NCBI GenBank assembly: GCA_041552135.1
Contig: JBFELL010000003.1
Location: 1-45,223, forward strand
DNA: 45,223 nucleotides
Reading direction: 5' to 3'
Source of the DNA: SZUA-186 sp041552135
Lineage (GTDB): Bacteria > Pseudomonadota > Gammaproteobacteria > UBA9214
The position numbers and the translations under genes were made by a program. Below are positions 31,491-40,279 of the stretch, piece after piece. A model generated the notes under the pieces. The model searched no databases. It was not told the DNA's origin and saw only the letters and a program-made list of their open reading frames with translations. Each line of letters starts with the position of its first letter. The stretch's first letter is position 1.

Positions 31491-32234
31491 TCAGCCCATG
31501 TACATACCACCGTTGACGTGCAGTGTTTCACCGGTGATATAGGACGCCTCGTCCGATGCAAGAAACGCTACCGCATTGGCGATGTCTTTCACATCGCCGA
31601 GCCTGGCCATCGGTATCTGTTCAAGCAGGTGTTTGCGCTGCTCCTCGGGGAGCGCACGCGTCATATCGGTATCGATAAAACCGGGAGCAACGGCATTCAC
31701 CGTGATGTTGCGCGAGCCGATCTCGCGCGCCAGCGATTTGCTAAAACCAATGACACCCGCCTTGGTCGCAGCATAGTTCGCCTGCCCCGGATTGCCCGTT
31801 GCACCGATAATGGAACTGATTGTGATAATCCGGCCGTGCCTTGCCTTCATCATGCCGCGCAGACAGGCCTTGCTCATGCGAAAGGCCGAGGTCAGGTTGG
31901 TGCTGATGACTGCATCCCACTCCTCGTCCTTCATGCGCATCATCAGATTGTCCCGGGTAATGCCGGCGTTGTTCACCAGCACCGTCGGATTACCGTATTC
32001 ATCCTGGACTGCCTTGAGAAAGGCGGCGATGGAATCCGCATCCGTGACATCCAGCACCATGCCGGTACCGCGCACGTTAACTTCCGCCAGTGATGTCGTG
32101 ATCGCCTCCGCCCCCTTGTCGCTGGTCGCTGTACCGACCACCGTCGCACCCCGAGCGCCCAGCTCAAGTGCAATGGCCTGGCCGATACCGCGACTGGCAC
32201 CGGTCACTACAACAATCTCGTCATTCAATGCCAT
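31491..32234 (-). CDS. fabG: 3-oxoacyl-ACP reductase
   Basis: FabG reduces 3-ketoacyl-ACP with NADPH. The 247-aa short-chain dehydrogenase has the cofactor motif TGASRGIG, NNAG, and the catalytic S141, Y154 and K158 (YAATK). It follows fabD after 12 nt in the fab operon. Confidence 0.97.
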   Translation of the reverse strand: MALNDEIVVVTGASRGIGQAIALELGARGATVVGTATSDKGAEAITTSLAEVNVRGTGMVLDVTDADSIAAFLKAVQDEYGNPTVLVNNAGITRDNLMMRMKDEEWDAVISTNLTSAFRMSKACLRGMMKARHGRIITISSIIGATGNPGQANYAATKAGVIGFSKSLAREIGSRNITVNAVAPGFIDTDMTRALPEEQRKHLLEQIPMARLGDVKDIANAVAFLASDEASYITGETLHVNGGMYMG

Positions 32235-32246
32235 GCCTGTCTCCCG

Positions 32247-33203
32247 TTATTCCTTGTTCAGGGCCGCCGCCAGTGACTCGGGATCGAATACCGGCCAGGC
32301 GGTCAGTGAGCGGTCAATGCGCTTCGCGAGACCGGCAAGCACCTTGCCGGGACCGGCCTCGACCAGGCGGGTGATGCCGCGCTCGCGCATCGCCTCGATG
32401 GTCCGCACCCACTGCACCGGGCTGTACAGCTGCTGCGACAGCACTTCACGAATAGTGTCCGGGTCGTCGTGCGCCATGACATCCACGTTCTGTAACACGG
32501 GGATCTCCGGCTTGACAATGGGGGTCGTCTGCAGCAGGCCGGCAAACTGTTGCGCCGCCGGTTTCATCAGTTCGCAGTGCGACGGCACACTGACCGGCAG
32601 TTGCACCGCACGCTTGGCGCCGCGCTCCCTGGCCAGCCGCGTGGCACGCTGCACGGCTTCGGTATTACCGGCAATGACCACCTGCCCCGGGGAATTGAAA
32701 TTCACGGCCGTAACGACACTGCCCTCCTCTGCCATGCGGCAAACATCGATGACGGTATCGTCATCCAGCCCGAGGATGGCCGCCATCGCACCGGTGCCTT
32801 CCGGCACTGCACGCTGCATGCAGTGCCCGCGTTCCGCCACCAGCCGGATAGCATCGTCAAAATTGATAGCGCCGGCACACACCAGTGCGGTGTATTCACC
32901 GAGGCTGTGGCCTGCCATCACGGCCGGGACAGGTCCATCGCTGGCCAGCCATACCCGCCAGACGGCAACACCGGCCGCCAGCATCGCGGGCTGGGTGCGG
33001 TCGGTCCGGTTAAGCTCATCGGCAGGCCCGTCACTGACGAGTTGCCAGAGATCGTAACCGAGCATGTCGCTGGCCTCGCTGAAGGTCTCGTCCACCTGCC
33101 GGAAGCGTGCAAACAGATCGGACAGCATGCCGACCGATTGCGATCCCTGACCGGGAAAAATGATGGCCAGGCCGGTATCCGTATTTTCAGTTGCTGTGCT
33201 CAT
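32247..33203 (-). CDS. fabD: Malonyl-CoA:ACP transacylase
   Basis: FabD loads malonyl groups on ACP. The 318-aa protein has IIFPGQGSQSVGM, the nucleophile S100 in AGHSLGEYTALV, and the malonyl-binding Arg in a region typical of the family (LVAERGHCMQ). The ATG at 33203 (MSTATENTD) fits homologs better than an upstream in-frame ATG at 33224. An unusual repeat-bearing gap of about 210 bp lies between it and fabH. Confidence 0.96.
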   Translation of the reverse strand: MSTATENTDTGLAIIFPGQGSQSVGMLSDLFARFRQVDETFSEASDMLGYDLWQLVSDGPADELNRTDRTQPAMLAAGVAVWRVWLASDGPVPAVMAGHSLGEYTALVCAGAINFDDAIRLVAERGHCMQRAVPEGTGAMAAILGLDDDTVIDVCRMAEEGSVVTAVNFNSPGQVVIAGNTEAVQRATRLARERGAKRAVQLPVSVPSHCELMKPAAQQFAGLLQTTPIVKPEIPVLQNVDVMAHDDPDTIREVLSQQLYSPVQWVRTIEAMRERGITRLVEAGPGKVLAGLAKRIDRSLTAWPVFDPESLAAALNKE

Positions 33204-33236
33204 GGATTCGCAAGTTGTGATCAATCACCAATATTC

Positions 33237-33406
33237 ACCGCAGAGACGCAGAGAAAACGTTATTCAGATTAAATTATGAATTCACAGTACAGCAGGATTT
33301 GCAGTACAGAGCCGATGAACTTGATGAGATTCCATTCACTCCGATTGCGGCTTGAGAATCCGCTGCAAACAAAGATTGTTCTCTGCGTCCTCTGCGTCTC
33401 TGCGGT
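33237..33406. repeat. Dispersed-type inverted repeat element between fabH and fabD
   Basis: ACCGCAGAGACGCAGAGAA (33237-33255) recurs in inverted form at 33379-33406, where the reverse complement carries one additional GACGCAGAG unit. About 120 bp of AT-richer sequence with a direct repeat CAGTACAG lies between them. The right end touches the fabH stop. Sequences of this GACGCAGAG type are widespread intergenic repeats in environmental bacterial genomes. It fills the otherwise tight fabH-fabD junction. Confidence 0.7.
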
Positions 33407-33413
33407 TATCGAA

Positions 33414-34382
33414 TTAATACTTCACCAGCGCCGAACCCCAGGTAAAGCCACCACCGAAGGCCTCCAGCATCAGCGTCTCGCCGCGTTTGATGCGGCCGTC
33501 GCGAACGGCCGTATCCAGCGCCAGCGGTACCGAGGCCGCGGAGGTGTTGCCGTGCTCGTCAACCGTGACCACGACATGGTCCATATCCATCTTCAGCTTC
33601 CTGGCCGTGGCCTGGATGATACGAATATTCGCCTGGTGCGGTATCAGCCAGTCGATGTCTGACTTGTCGAGCCTGTTCGCGGCCAGGGTCTCATCGACGA
33701 TGCGTCCAAGCGTATTCACCGCCATCTTGAAAACCTCGTTGCCCTGCATCTGCACATAGGCGTGTCCGGCCTGGACATGCTCGTAGCCGGAAGAGATGCC
33801 GTGCGGCACCGTCAGCAGGTGTTCGTAGCTGCCGTCGGCGTGCAGGTGCGTCGACAGGATCCCCGGCTCGTCGCTGGCCTCTATGATCACCGCTCCGGCG
33901 CCATCACCAAACAGGATACTGGTGCTGCGATCATTCCAGTCGACGATGCGCGACAACGTCTCGGTTCCGACAACCAGTGCGCACCTGGCCGAGCCGGTAC
34001 GGATGAACTTGTCCGCGATGCCCAGCGCATAGATGAAGCCGGTGCACACGGCCTGCACGTCAAAGGCGGCTGTGCCGTGTATGTCCAGACGCTGTTGCAA
34101 CAGGCAGGCGGTACTGGGAAAGACCCGGTCGGGCGTGGTTGTTGCCAGCACGATCAGATCCACCTGGCGCGGTGTCTTGCCGGCAGCCTCCATGGCCCGC
34201 GTGGCGGCGACCTCGGCAAGATCGCAGGCGGTTTCATCACCGGCGGCAATGTGCCGCTTGCTGATGCCGGTGCGTTCCCGGATCCATGCGTCGGTGGTAT
34301 CCATGATCTTTTCCAGGTCATGGTTGGTCAGGACCTTCTCCGGCAGGTAGCTGCCGGTACCGATGATACGCGAATACTTCAT
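33414..34382 (-). CDS. fabH: 3-oxoacyl-ACP synthase III
   Basis: FabH starts fatty-acid synthesis by condensing acetyl-CoA with malonyl-ACP. The 322-aa protein has the Cys-His-Asn triad: C113 (AVCTGFIYAL), His in WLIPHQANIRI and Asn in EHGNTSAAS. Its ATG overlaps the plsX stop by 4 nt. The stop is immediately followed by the repeat element described at 33237-33406. Confidence 0.97.
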   Translation of the reverse strand: MKYSRIIGTGSYLPEKVLTNHDLEKIMDTTDAWIRERTGISKRHIAAGDETACDLAEVAATRAMEAAGKTPRQVDLIVLATTTPDRVFPSTACLLQQRLDIHGTAAFDVQAVCTGFIYALGIADKFIRTGSARCALVVGTETLSRIVDWNDRSTSILFGDGAGAVIIEASDEPGILSTHLHADGSYEHLLTVPHGISSGYEHVQAGHAYVQMQGNEVFKMAVNTLGRIVDETLAANRLDKSDIDWLIPHQANIRIIQATARKLKMDMDHVVVTVDEHGNTSAASVPLALDTAVRDGRIKRGETLMLEAFGGGFTWGSALVKY

Positions 34383-35407
34383 ACTGCCTGCCTCTGTTCC
34401 ACGTAGGTTTGCAGCTGGCTGCTGATGCGTTCCGGCACGGACTCGCGCACGGCAAGGACGGCGACCTTGATGGCATTGGCGAAGGCCAGATCATCGGCGC
34501 TGCCGTGACTCTTGATGACGATGCCCCTGAGGCCCAGCAGGCTGGCGCCATTGTAGCGCCGCGGGTCGATCCGGTTGCGGAAGGCGCGCAGAACCGGCAT
34601 GGTAATAAGCGCCGCGAGCCTGGTCAGGATATTCCGGCTGAATTCCTCGCGGATGAACTGGGCTATCATCTTGGCAACGCCTTCGGTGGTCTTGAGCGAT
34701 ACATTGCCGACGAAGCCGTCACACACAACCACATCAAAGCCACCCTTGTAAATGTCATCGCCCTCGGCATAACCGCCGTAGTTGAGGTGACTCGAAGTCA
34801 GCAACTGGCCGGCCTCCTTGACCTGCTCGTTGCCCTTGATCTCCTCCTCGCCGATATTCAGCAAGCCGATGCGCGGGTTCTCATTGCCGTCCACGGCACG
34901 CGCCATCACTGAACCCATGACGGCAAACTGAAGCAGGTGCTCGGCATCGACATCGACGTTCGCACCCAGGTCGAGCATCCAGGTGTGGTTCGTCATGGAC
35001 GGCAGCGCGGTACAGATTGCGGGACGGTCAATGCCGGGCAGCATTTTCAGGACAAATCTGGCGGTCGCCATCAGGGCACCGGTATTGCCGGCGCTGACAC
35101 AGGCGGAGGCATCGCCCTGCTTGACCAGGTTGATCGCCACGCGCATGGAGGAGTCCTTCTTGTTGCGCATGGCGTGGGAAGGCAGATCATCCATTTCGAC
35201 AACCTGGCTGGCATGCCGGATCTTCAGGCGATCGCTGACGGCGGCCCTGTGCCGTGCCAGGGATTCTCCCAGCACCGACTCGTCACCGACCAGGATAATA
35301 CCAAGGTCCCGATGTTCACTGAGCGCCGCGAGCGCGGCAGGAACCACGGTATCCGGGCCAATGTCCCCGCCCATGGCATCGAGTGCAACAGTGACTCCAG
35401 CGCTCAT
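34379..35407 (-). CDS. plsX: Phosphate acyltransferase PlsX
   Basis: PlsX makes acyl-phosphate from acyl-ACP for phospholipid synthesis. The 342-aa protein has the typical start VALDAMGGDIGP, and conserved SAGNTGALMA and GFVGNVSLKTTEG segments. It lies between rpmF and fabH as in other gammaproteobacteria and is coupled to fabH. Confidence 0.97.
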   Translation of the reverse strand: MSAGVTVALDAMGGDIGPDTVVPAALAALSEHRDLGIILVGDESVLGESLARHRAAVSDRLKIRHASQVVEMDDLPSHAMRNKKDSSMRVAINLVKQGDASACVSAGNTGALMATARFVLKMLPGIDRPAICTALPSMTNHTWMLDLGANVDVDAEHLLQFAVMGSVMARAVDGNENPRIGLLNIGEEEIKGNEQVKEAGQLLTSSHLNYGGYAEGDDIYKGGFDVVVCDGFVGNVSLKTTEGVAKMIAQFIREEFSRNILTRLAALITMPVLRAFRNRIDPRRYNGASLLGLRGIVIKSHGSADDLAFANAIKVAVLAVRESVPERISSQLQTYVEQRQAV

Positions 35408-35502
35408 GCAGGATTATGGAGCAGCGGATCGGATGCAGACGCGGGGCAATAATGCGGCAGTCACTGGCGGTATGGCATCAGCCTGCCGCCCCCCGGGAGG
35501 GG

Positions 35503-35682
35503 TCAGTCAAGGTCCTTGCTGATGACCTTGCGGCCGCGGTAGAAACCGTCGGGACTGATGTGGTGCCGGCGATGTGTTTCACCGGTGGTCGGCTCAATCG
35601 ACAGTGCGGCCTCGCTGAGGCTGTCATGGGACCGGCGCATGCCACGTTTCGATGGCGTCTTTCTGTTCTGCTGAACGGCCAT
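35503..35682 (-). CDS. rpmF: 50S ribosomal protein L32
   Basis: The 59-aa basic protein begins MAVQQNRKTPSKRGMRRSHD and ends VISKDLD, with the L32 segment HRRHHISPDGFYRGRKV. It lacks the zinc cysteines, as do most gammaproteobacterial L32 proteins. AAGGAG lies just before the ATG. It is placed between yceD and plsX, as expected. Confidence 0.97.
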   Translation of the reverse strand: MAVQQNRKTPSKRGMRRSHDSLSEAALSIEPTTGETHRRHHISPDGFYRGRKVISKDLD

Positions 35683-35709
35683 GGTTTTTTCTCCTTGAAA
35701 ATCGTGTAA

Positions 35710-36216
35710 CTATTTCTGTTTCAGTTGCGCCAGCACGTCAAACGGATTTTCCCGTTCGGCCGCAGCAGGCGCGTAATCGTTTACCAGTGCCCGGCATTCC
35801 GCCTGTTCATCGTGCATGGGCACGATCGGCAATGCCAGCAACACTTCTTCCGAGACCACTTCCGCAACCAGCGTCGGCTCCCGCGTAAGCAGCAGGGGCT
35901 CGTAGCGCGCAGGCAAATCACCTGCCGCCTCCTGGCTGAACACAAGCCCCAGCCGGAAGCTCGTGGCCAGCGGGTATTCCATGGACTCCAGACAGCGCTG
36001 GCACTGCATCACAAGCCTGCCGTTTACCGAACCGCACAGCGTATGTGTGCCGTCCTCGTCCTTGCCAAGTTCCAGCACGACATCCAGTTCGCCGGCATCT
36101 GACGCCAGTAGCGGTAAAACACGCGGCAAGCTGGCCACCGTTACCCGGCCCCGCAGCACGCGCCCCGCCTCTGCCATCGCATACAGATCGAGGCGATCAG
36201 GCAAGTGGTCTATCAT
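35710..36216 (-). CDS. yceD: YceD/DUF177 family protein
   Basis: The 168-aa protein belongs to the DUF177 family that is almost always encoded next to rpmF; homologs have been linked to 23S rRNA accumulation. Visible features are the central CQRCLESMEYPL motif and the acidic C-terminal segment with NPFDVLAQLK. It is the first gene of the minus-strand cluster; its promoter should lie in 36217-36405, where an AT-rich stretch (36225-36265) precedes it. Confidence 0.93.
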   Translation of the reverse strand: MIDHLPDRLDLYAMAEAGRVLRGRVTVASLPRVLPLLASDAGELDVVLELGKDEDGTHTLCGSVNGRLVMQCQRCLESMEYPLATSFRLGLVFSQEAAGDLPARYEPLLLTREPTLVAEVVSEEVLLALPIVPMHDEQAECRALVNDYAPAAAERENPFDVLAQLKQK

Positions 36217-36405
36217 AACCCGCTTATATTATCTTCGGAGTCAATAACTGTCAAAGAAAACATTGATATTCAGAGACTTTGACTACCCGCCGGCAAGCTC
36301 TCGTATTGACAGGGATCCGTGGATTGCGTACTAGATGATATCGCGCTGATGCTGTCAAACCTGTGCCCATGCCACTGCCATGACCATAACTACGCGGAAT
36401 ATCAA

Positions 36406-37824
36406 TTGATTCAGAAAATCCTGATTGCGAACCGCGGTGAAATCGCCGTTCGCATCATCCGCGCCTGTGCCGAGGCCGGCATCACCGCCGTGGCGATCTA
36501 CGCCGACCCGGACCGCCACGCCCTGCATGTCAAGAAGGCCGACGAATCCTACAATATCGGACCCGACTCCGTCGCCGGCTACCTGAACGCCCACCGCATC
36601 GTGAACCTGGCCGTCGCTACCGGCTGCGATGCGCTGCACCCCGGTTACGGCTTCCTGTCCGAGGATCCGCAGCTGGCCGGGATCTGCCAGCGTCGCGGCA
36701 TCCGCTACATCGGGCCGGGTCCCGACGTCATCCGGCAGATGGGCGACAAGGTTGCCGCCCGCGCGGCCATGCAGGCTGCAGGGGTGCCGGTCATACCCGG
36801 CAGCGATGCCAGTCTGAGCGGCATCGACGAGGCGCTGTCGCTGGCCGAATCCATCGGCTACCCGGTCATGCTGAAGGCCACATCGGGTGGTGGTGGCCGC
36901 GGCATCCGCCGCTGTAATTCTGCCCATGAGCTCAGGCGACACTACGACCGCGTGCTGTCCGAGGCCGGCAAGGCCTTCGGGCGCGCCGAGATCTTCATGG
37001 AGAAATGTATCGACCGGCCGCGCCATATCGAGGTACAGGTGCTGGCCGACACCCACGGCAGCGTCGTGCATCTCTACGAACGCGACTGCTCCATCCAGCG
37101 CCGCCATCAGAAGCTCATCGAGGTGGCACCCTCCCCCCAGCTCGACGAGGCACAGCGCAACTGGCTGGGTGATACCGCGGTTCGCGCCGCACGCGCCGTC
37201 AACTACGAGAATGCCGGCACGGTGGAGTTCCTGATGGACCGCGACAGTAACTTCTGGTTCATGGAGATGAACACCCGCCTGCAGGTCGAGCACACTATCA
37301 CCGAGGCGATCACGGGCATCGACATCGTGCAGGAGCAGATACGGATCGCGGACGGACTGCCGCTGGGGTTCTCTCAGTCCGATATCCAGCGGCGCGGCTT
37401 CGCCATGGAACTGCGCATCAACGCCGAGGACCCGCAGAACGACTTCCTGCCCAGCTATGGCCGCATCACACGCTATTTCGCACCGGGCGGGCCCGGCGTG
37501 CGCACCGATGCCGCCATCTATACCGGCTACCCGATACCGCCACACTACGATTCCATGTGCGCCAAGCTGGTCGTCTGGGCGATGGACTGGCCGCAATTGC
37601 TCAACCGGGCACGACGTGCACTGCTGGACACCGGTGTCTATGGGGTGAAAACGACCATCCCCTATTACCTGGAAATACTCAGGGTCGATGATTTCCGCAT
37701 GGGGATCTTCGATACGGGTTTCGTCGACGCCCATCCGGAACTGGTGAAATACCGGACCAGTCGCCCGACCCGCGAACTGACCGCCGCCATTGCCGCGGCC
37801 CTTTCTGCACACCACGGACTATGA
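36406..37824 (+). CDS. pycA: Pyruvate carboxylase subunit A (biotin carboxylase)
   Basis: This ATP-grasp biotin carboxylase carboxylates the biotin on its partner PycB. I chose the TTG at 36406, giving MIQKILIANRGEIAVRI, the family's standard start, and 472 aa, the standard length; an in-frame ATG at 36319 would add 29 unrelated residues. Motifs include KATSGGGGRGIRR (ATP loop), HIEVQVLAD, RDCSIQRRHQKL and EMNTRLQVEHTITE. An accC role in acetyl-CoA carboxylase is less likely because pycB follows 13 nt behind and no accB is near. Confidence 0.9.
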   Translation: MIQKILIANRGEIAVRIIRACAEAGITAVAIYADPDRHALHVKKADESYNIGPDSVAGYLNAHRIVNLAVATGCDALHPGYGFLSEDPQLAGICQRRGIRYIGPGPDVIRQMGDKVAARAAMQAAGVPVIPGSDASLSGIDEALSLAESIGYPVMLKATSGGGGRGIRRCNSAHELRRHYDRVLSEAGKAFGRAEIFMEKCIDRPRHIEVQVLADTHGSVVHLYERDCSIQRRHQKLIEVAPSPQLDEAQRNWLGDTAVRAARAVNYENAGTVEFLMDRDSNFWFMEMNTRLQVEHTITEAITGIDIVQEQIRIADGLPLGFSQSDIQRRGFAMELRINAEDPQNDFLPSYGRITRYFAPGGPGVRTDAAIYTGYPIPPHYDSMCAKLVVWAMDWPQLLNRARRALLDTGVYGVKTTIPYYLEILRVDDFRMGIFDTGFVDAHPELVKYRTSRPTRELTAAIAAALSAHHGL

Positions 37825-37837
37825 AAGGTAAACTGCA

Positions 37838-39667
37838 ATGACCATGTCCCGCGTCCACATCACCGATGTCATCCTGCGCGATGCACACCAGTCGCTGATT
37901 GCGACCCGCATGCGTACGGAAGACATGCTGCCGGTATGCGCCCGACTCGATGCCATCGGCTACTGGTCACTGGAGGTCTGGGGTGGCGCAACCTTCGACG
38001 CCTGCCTGCGGTTCCTCAGGGAGGACCCCTGGGAGCGCCTGCGACAACTGCGTGACGCGCTGCCGAACACCCGCCTGCAGATGCTGCTGCGCGGACAGAA
38101 CCTGCTGGGCTACCGGCACTATTCCGATGACGTGGTGCGGTCCTTTGTGCAACGCTCGGCTGACAACGGCATGGATGTCTTCCGCATCTTTGATGCCCTG
38201 AATGACACCCGCAACCTGCAGGTGGCAATCGAGGCAGTGAAGCAGTCGGGCAAGCATGCCCAGGGCACGATCTGCTACACCACCAGTCCGGTACACAACC
38301 TGCAAAGCTTCGTCGACATGGCCCGCGCGCTCGAGGACATGGGCTGTCACAGCATCGCCATCAAGGACATGGCAGGCCTGCTGACACCGATGCTCACCGG
38401 TGAACTGTTCCGGCAGATCACGGCTGCCACCGACCTGCCGCTGCACCTGCACAGCCATGCCACTGCCGGTCTTGCCGAGATGTGCCAGCTCAAGGCCATT
38501 GAAAACGGTTGTCGGCATATCGACACGGCCATCTCCTCTCTTGCCGGAGGTGCCAGTCACCCGCCAACCGAGAGCATGGTTGCTGCACTGCGCGGCACCG
38601 GGTACGACACCGGCCTCGACCTGCAGGCGCTGCAGGACATTGGCCTTTATTTCCACGAGATCCGCAAACGATATCACCAGTTCGAGAGCGATTTCACCGG
38701 GCTCGACACCCGCGTCCAGGTCTACCAGGTGCCTGGCGGCATGATCTCCAACCTCTACTCGCAGCTGAAGGAACAGGGTGCGCTGGAGCGTATCGACGAG
38801 GTCTATCGCGAGATTCCGCGTGTCCGCAAGGAACTGGGGTATCCGCCGCTGGTCACCCCGACCTCGCAGATTGTCGGTACGCAGGCGGTGTTGAACGTAC
38901 TGACCGGGGCGCGATACAAGACCATTACCAACGAGGTCAAGCTCTACCTGCAGGGTCGCTATGGCAGGTCGCCCGCCCCGATGGACGAGGACATCCGGCG
39001 CCAGGCCATCGGCACCGCGGACGTCATCACGGTACGCCCGGCCGACCTGCTGGATGATGAAATGGATGCCCTGCGGACGAACATCGGCGATCTGGCGGAG
39101 ACGGAGGAAGACGTGCTGACCTGTGCCATGTTCCCCGAACTCGCTCAGGAGTTTCTCCAGCAGCGGGCTGCCGGCACCCTGGCCCCCGAACCACTGGAAC
39201 CGATCGAGGTCAAACGTGACAACGGCCACAGCCGGCCGACGGAATTCAACGTCACGCTGCACGGCGAGACCTATCACATCAAGGTCACGGGTACCGGCCA
39301 CCGGACGCAGGACAACCGCCCCTTTTATATGACGGTCGACGGTATCCCGGAAGAGGTTCTGGTGGAAACACTGGACGAACTGCAGGAAGAGCGCGGCGAA
39401 GACGCGGCACCCGCGCGCGCCGTCAAGGGCAGTCAGCGACCGCGCGCCACATTACCGGGACACGTGACCAGTTCCATGCCCGGGACGATTGTCGATATCC
39501 TGGTCAGCACCGGCGATGATGTCGATGCCGGTACGCCGGTGCTGATTTCCGAGGCGATGAAGATGGAAACCGAGATCCAGGCACCTGTGGCCGGTACGGT
39601 CAGGGCAATCCACGTCAGCAAGGGCGACACCGTCAACCCGGACGAGACGCTGGTGGAAATCGACTGA
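37838..39667 (+). CDS. pycB: Pyruvate carboxylase subunit B (carboxyltransferase plus biotin carrier)
   Basis: The 609-aa protein joins a TIM-barrel carboxyltransferase domain (VILRDAHQSLIATRM, the metal-site segment HLHSHATAG), a central conserved domain, a linker, and a C-terminal biotinyl domain with biotin lysine K575 in SEAMKMETE. With PycA it makes oxaloacetate from pyruvate and bicarbonate (anaplerosis). The same family includes the alpha subunit of oxaloacetate decarboxylase, but no oadB/oadG genes are present and a biotin carboxylase is. AAGGT lies upstream of the ATG. Confidence 0.9.
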   Translation: MTMSRVHITDVILRDAHQSLIATRMRTEDMLPVCARLDAIGYWSLEVWGGATFDACLRFLREDPWERLRQLRDALPNTRLQMLLRGQNLLGYRHYSDDVVRSFVQRSADNGMDVFRIFDALNDTRNLQVAIEAVKQSGKHAQGTICYTTSPVHNLQSFVDMARALEDMGCHSIAIKDMAGLLTPMLTGELFRQITAATDLPLHLHSHATAGLAEMCQLKAIENGCRHIDTAISSLAGGASHPPTESMVAALRGTGYDTGLDLQALQDIGLYFHEIRKRYHQFESDFTGLDTRVQVYQVPGGMISNLYSQLKEQGALERIDEVYREIPRVRKELGYPPLVTPTSQIVGTQAVLNVLTGARYKTITNEVKLYLQGRYGRSPAPMDEDIRRQAIGTADVITVRPADLLDDEMDALRTNIGDLAETEEDVLTCAMFPELAQEFLQQRAAGTLAPEPLEPIEVKRDNGHSRPTEFNVTLHGETYHIKVTGTGHRTQDNRPFYMTVDGIPEEVLVETLDELQEERGEDAAPARAVKGSQRPRATLPGHVTSSMPGTIVDILVSTGDDVDAGTPVLISEAMKMETEIQAPVAGTVRAIHVSKGDTVNPDETLVEID

Positions 39668-39678
39668 GCTGTTTGCGT

Positions 39679-40269
39679 ATGAACACCGCCCAGACTCCGC
39701 CCATCATCCTCGCATCCACTTCGCCGTTCAGGAAGGAACTGCTCGGCCGGCTGAACCTGCCGTTTGCGACGGTTGCTCCCGATGTCGACGAAAGCCGGCT
39801 GGATAACGAACCTGCCACTGACCTGGTCGGGCGCCTGTCAGAGGCAAAGGCACGCGCCGTCGGCGCGACACATGAGGGGCTGATCATCGGCTCCGACCAG
39901 GTCGCCACGCATGGCGAGACGATCCTCGGCAAGCCCGGGGACCATGCAACTGCCATGCAGCAGCTGCGGCAACTGTCCGAGGAACATGTCACCTTCCTGA
40001 CCGGACTGTGCCTGCTGAACAGCGTGACTGGCGAGGTGCAGCTGGATGTCGTGCCGTTTTCCGTGGTGTTCCGCCGCCTGGACGACGCCCGGATCGACCG
40101 TTATCTTCGCCATGACCAGCCCTACAACTGCGCCGGCAGTTTCAAATCCGAGGGTCTGGGAATCGCGCTGTTCGAGCGCATGGAGGGCGACGATCCGACG
40201 GCACTGGTTGGCCTGCCGCTGATCCGCCTGACCGGCATGCTGGCGAATGCCGGCATCACCCTGCCCTGA
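39679..40269 (+). CDS. maf: Maf-family nucleotide pyrophosphatase (YceF-like)
   Basis: Maf proteins hydrolyse non-canonical or modified NTPs; the YceF branch acts on m7GTP. The 196-aa protein has ILASTSPFRKELL and GSDQVATHGETILGKP, which carry the nucleotide- and metal-site residues, and the late motif YNCAGSFKSEGLG. Its ATG at 39679 lies 9 nt after the pycB stop. In relatives maf precedes yceD on the same strand; here it faces the other way behind pycAB. Confidence 0.93.
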   Translation: MNTAQTPPIILASTSPFRKELLGRLNLPFATVAPDVDESRLDNEPATDLVGRLSEAKARAVGATHEGLIIGSDQVATHGETILGKPGDHATAMQQLRQLSEEHVTFLTGLCLLNSVTGEVQLDVVPFSVVFRRLDDARIDRYLRHDQPYNCAGSFKSEGLGIALFERMEGDDPTALVGLPLIRLTGMLANAGITLP

Positions 40270-40279
40270 TCGCCGGTAC

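Noticed and set aside
36319..36405. Longer start of pycA at the ATG at 36319.
   Set aside because: It adds 29 residues with no likeness to biotin carboxylases; the TTG at 36406 gives the standard N-terminus and length.
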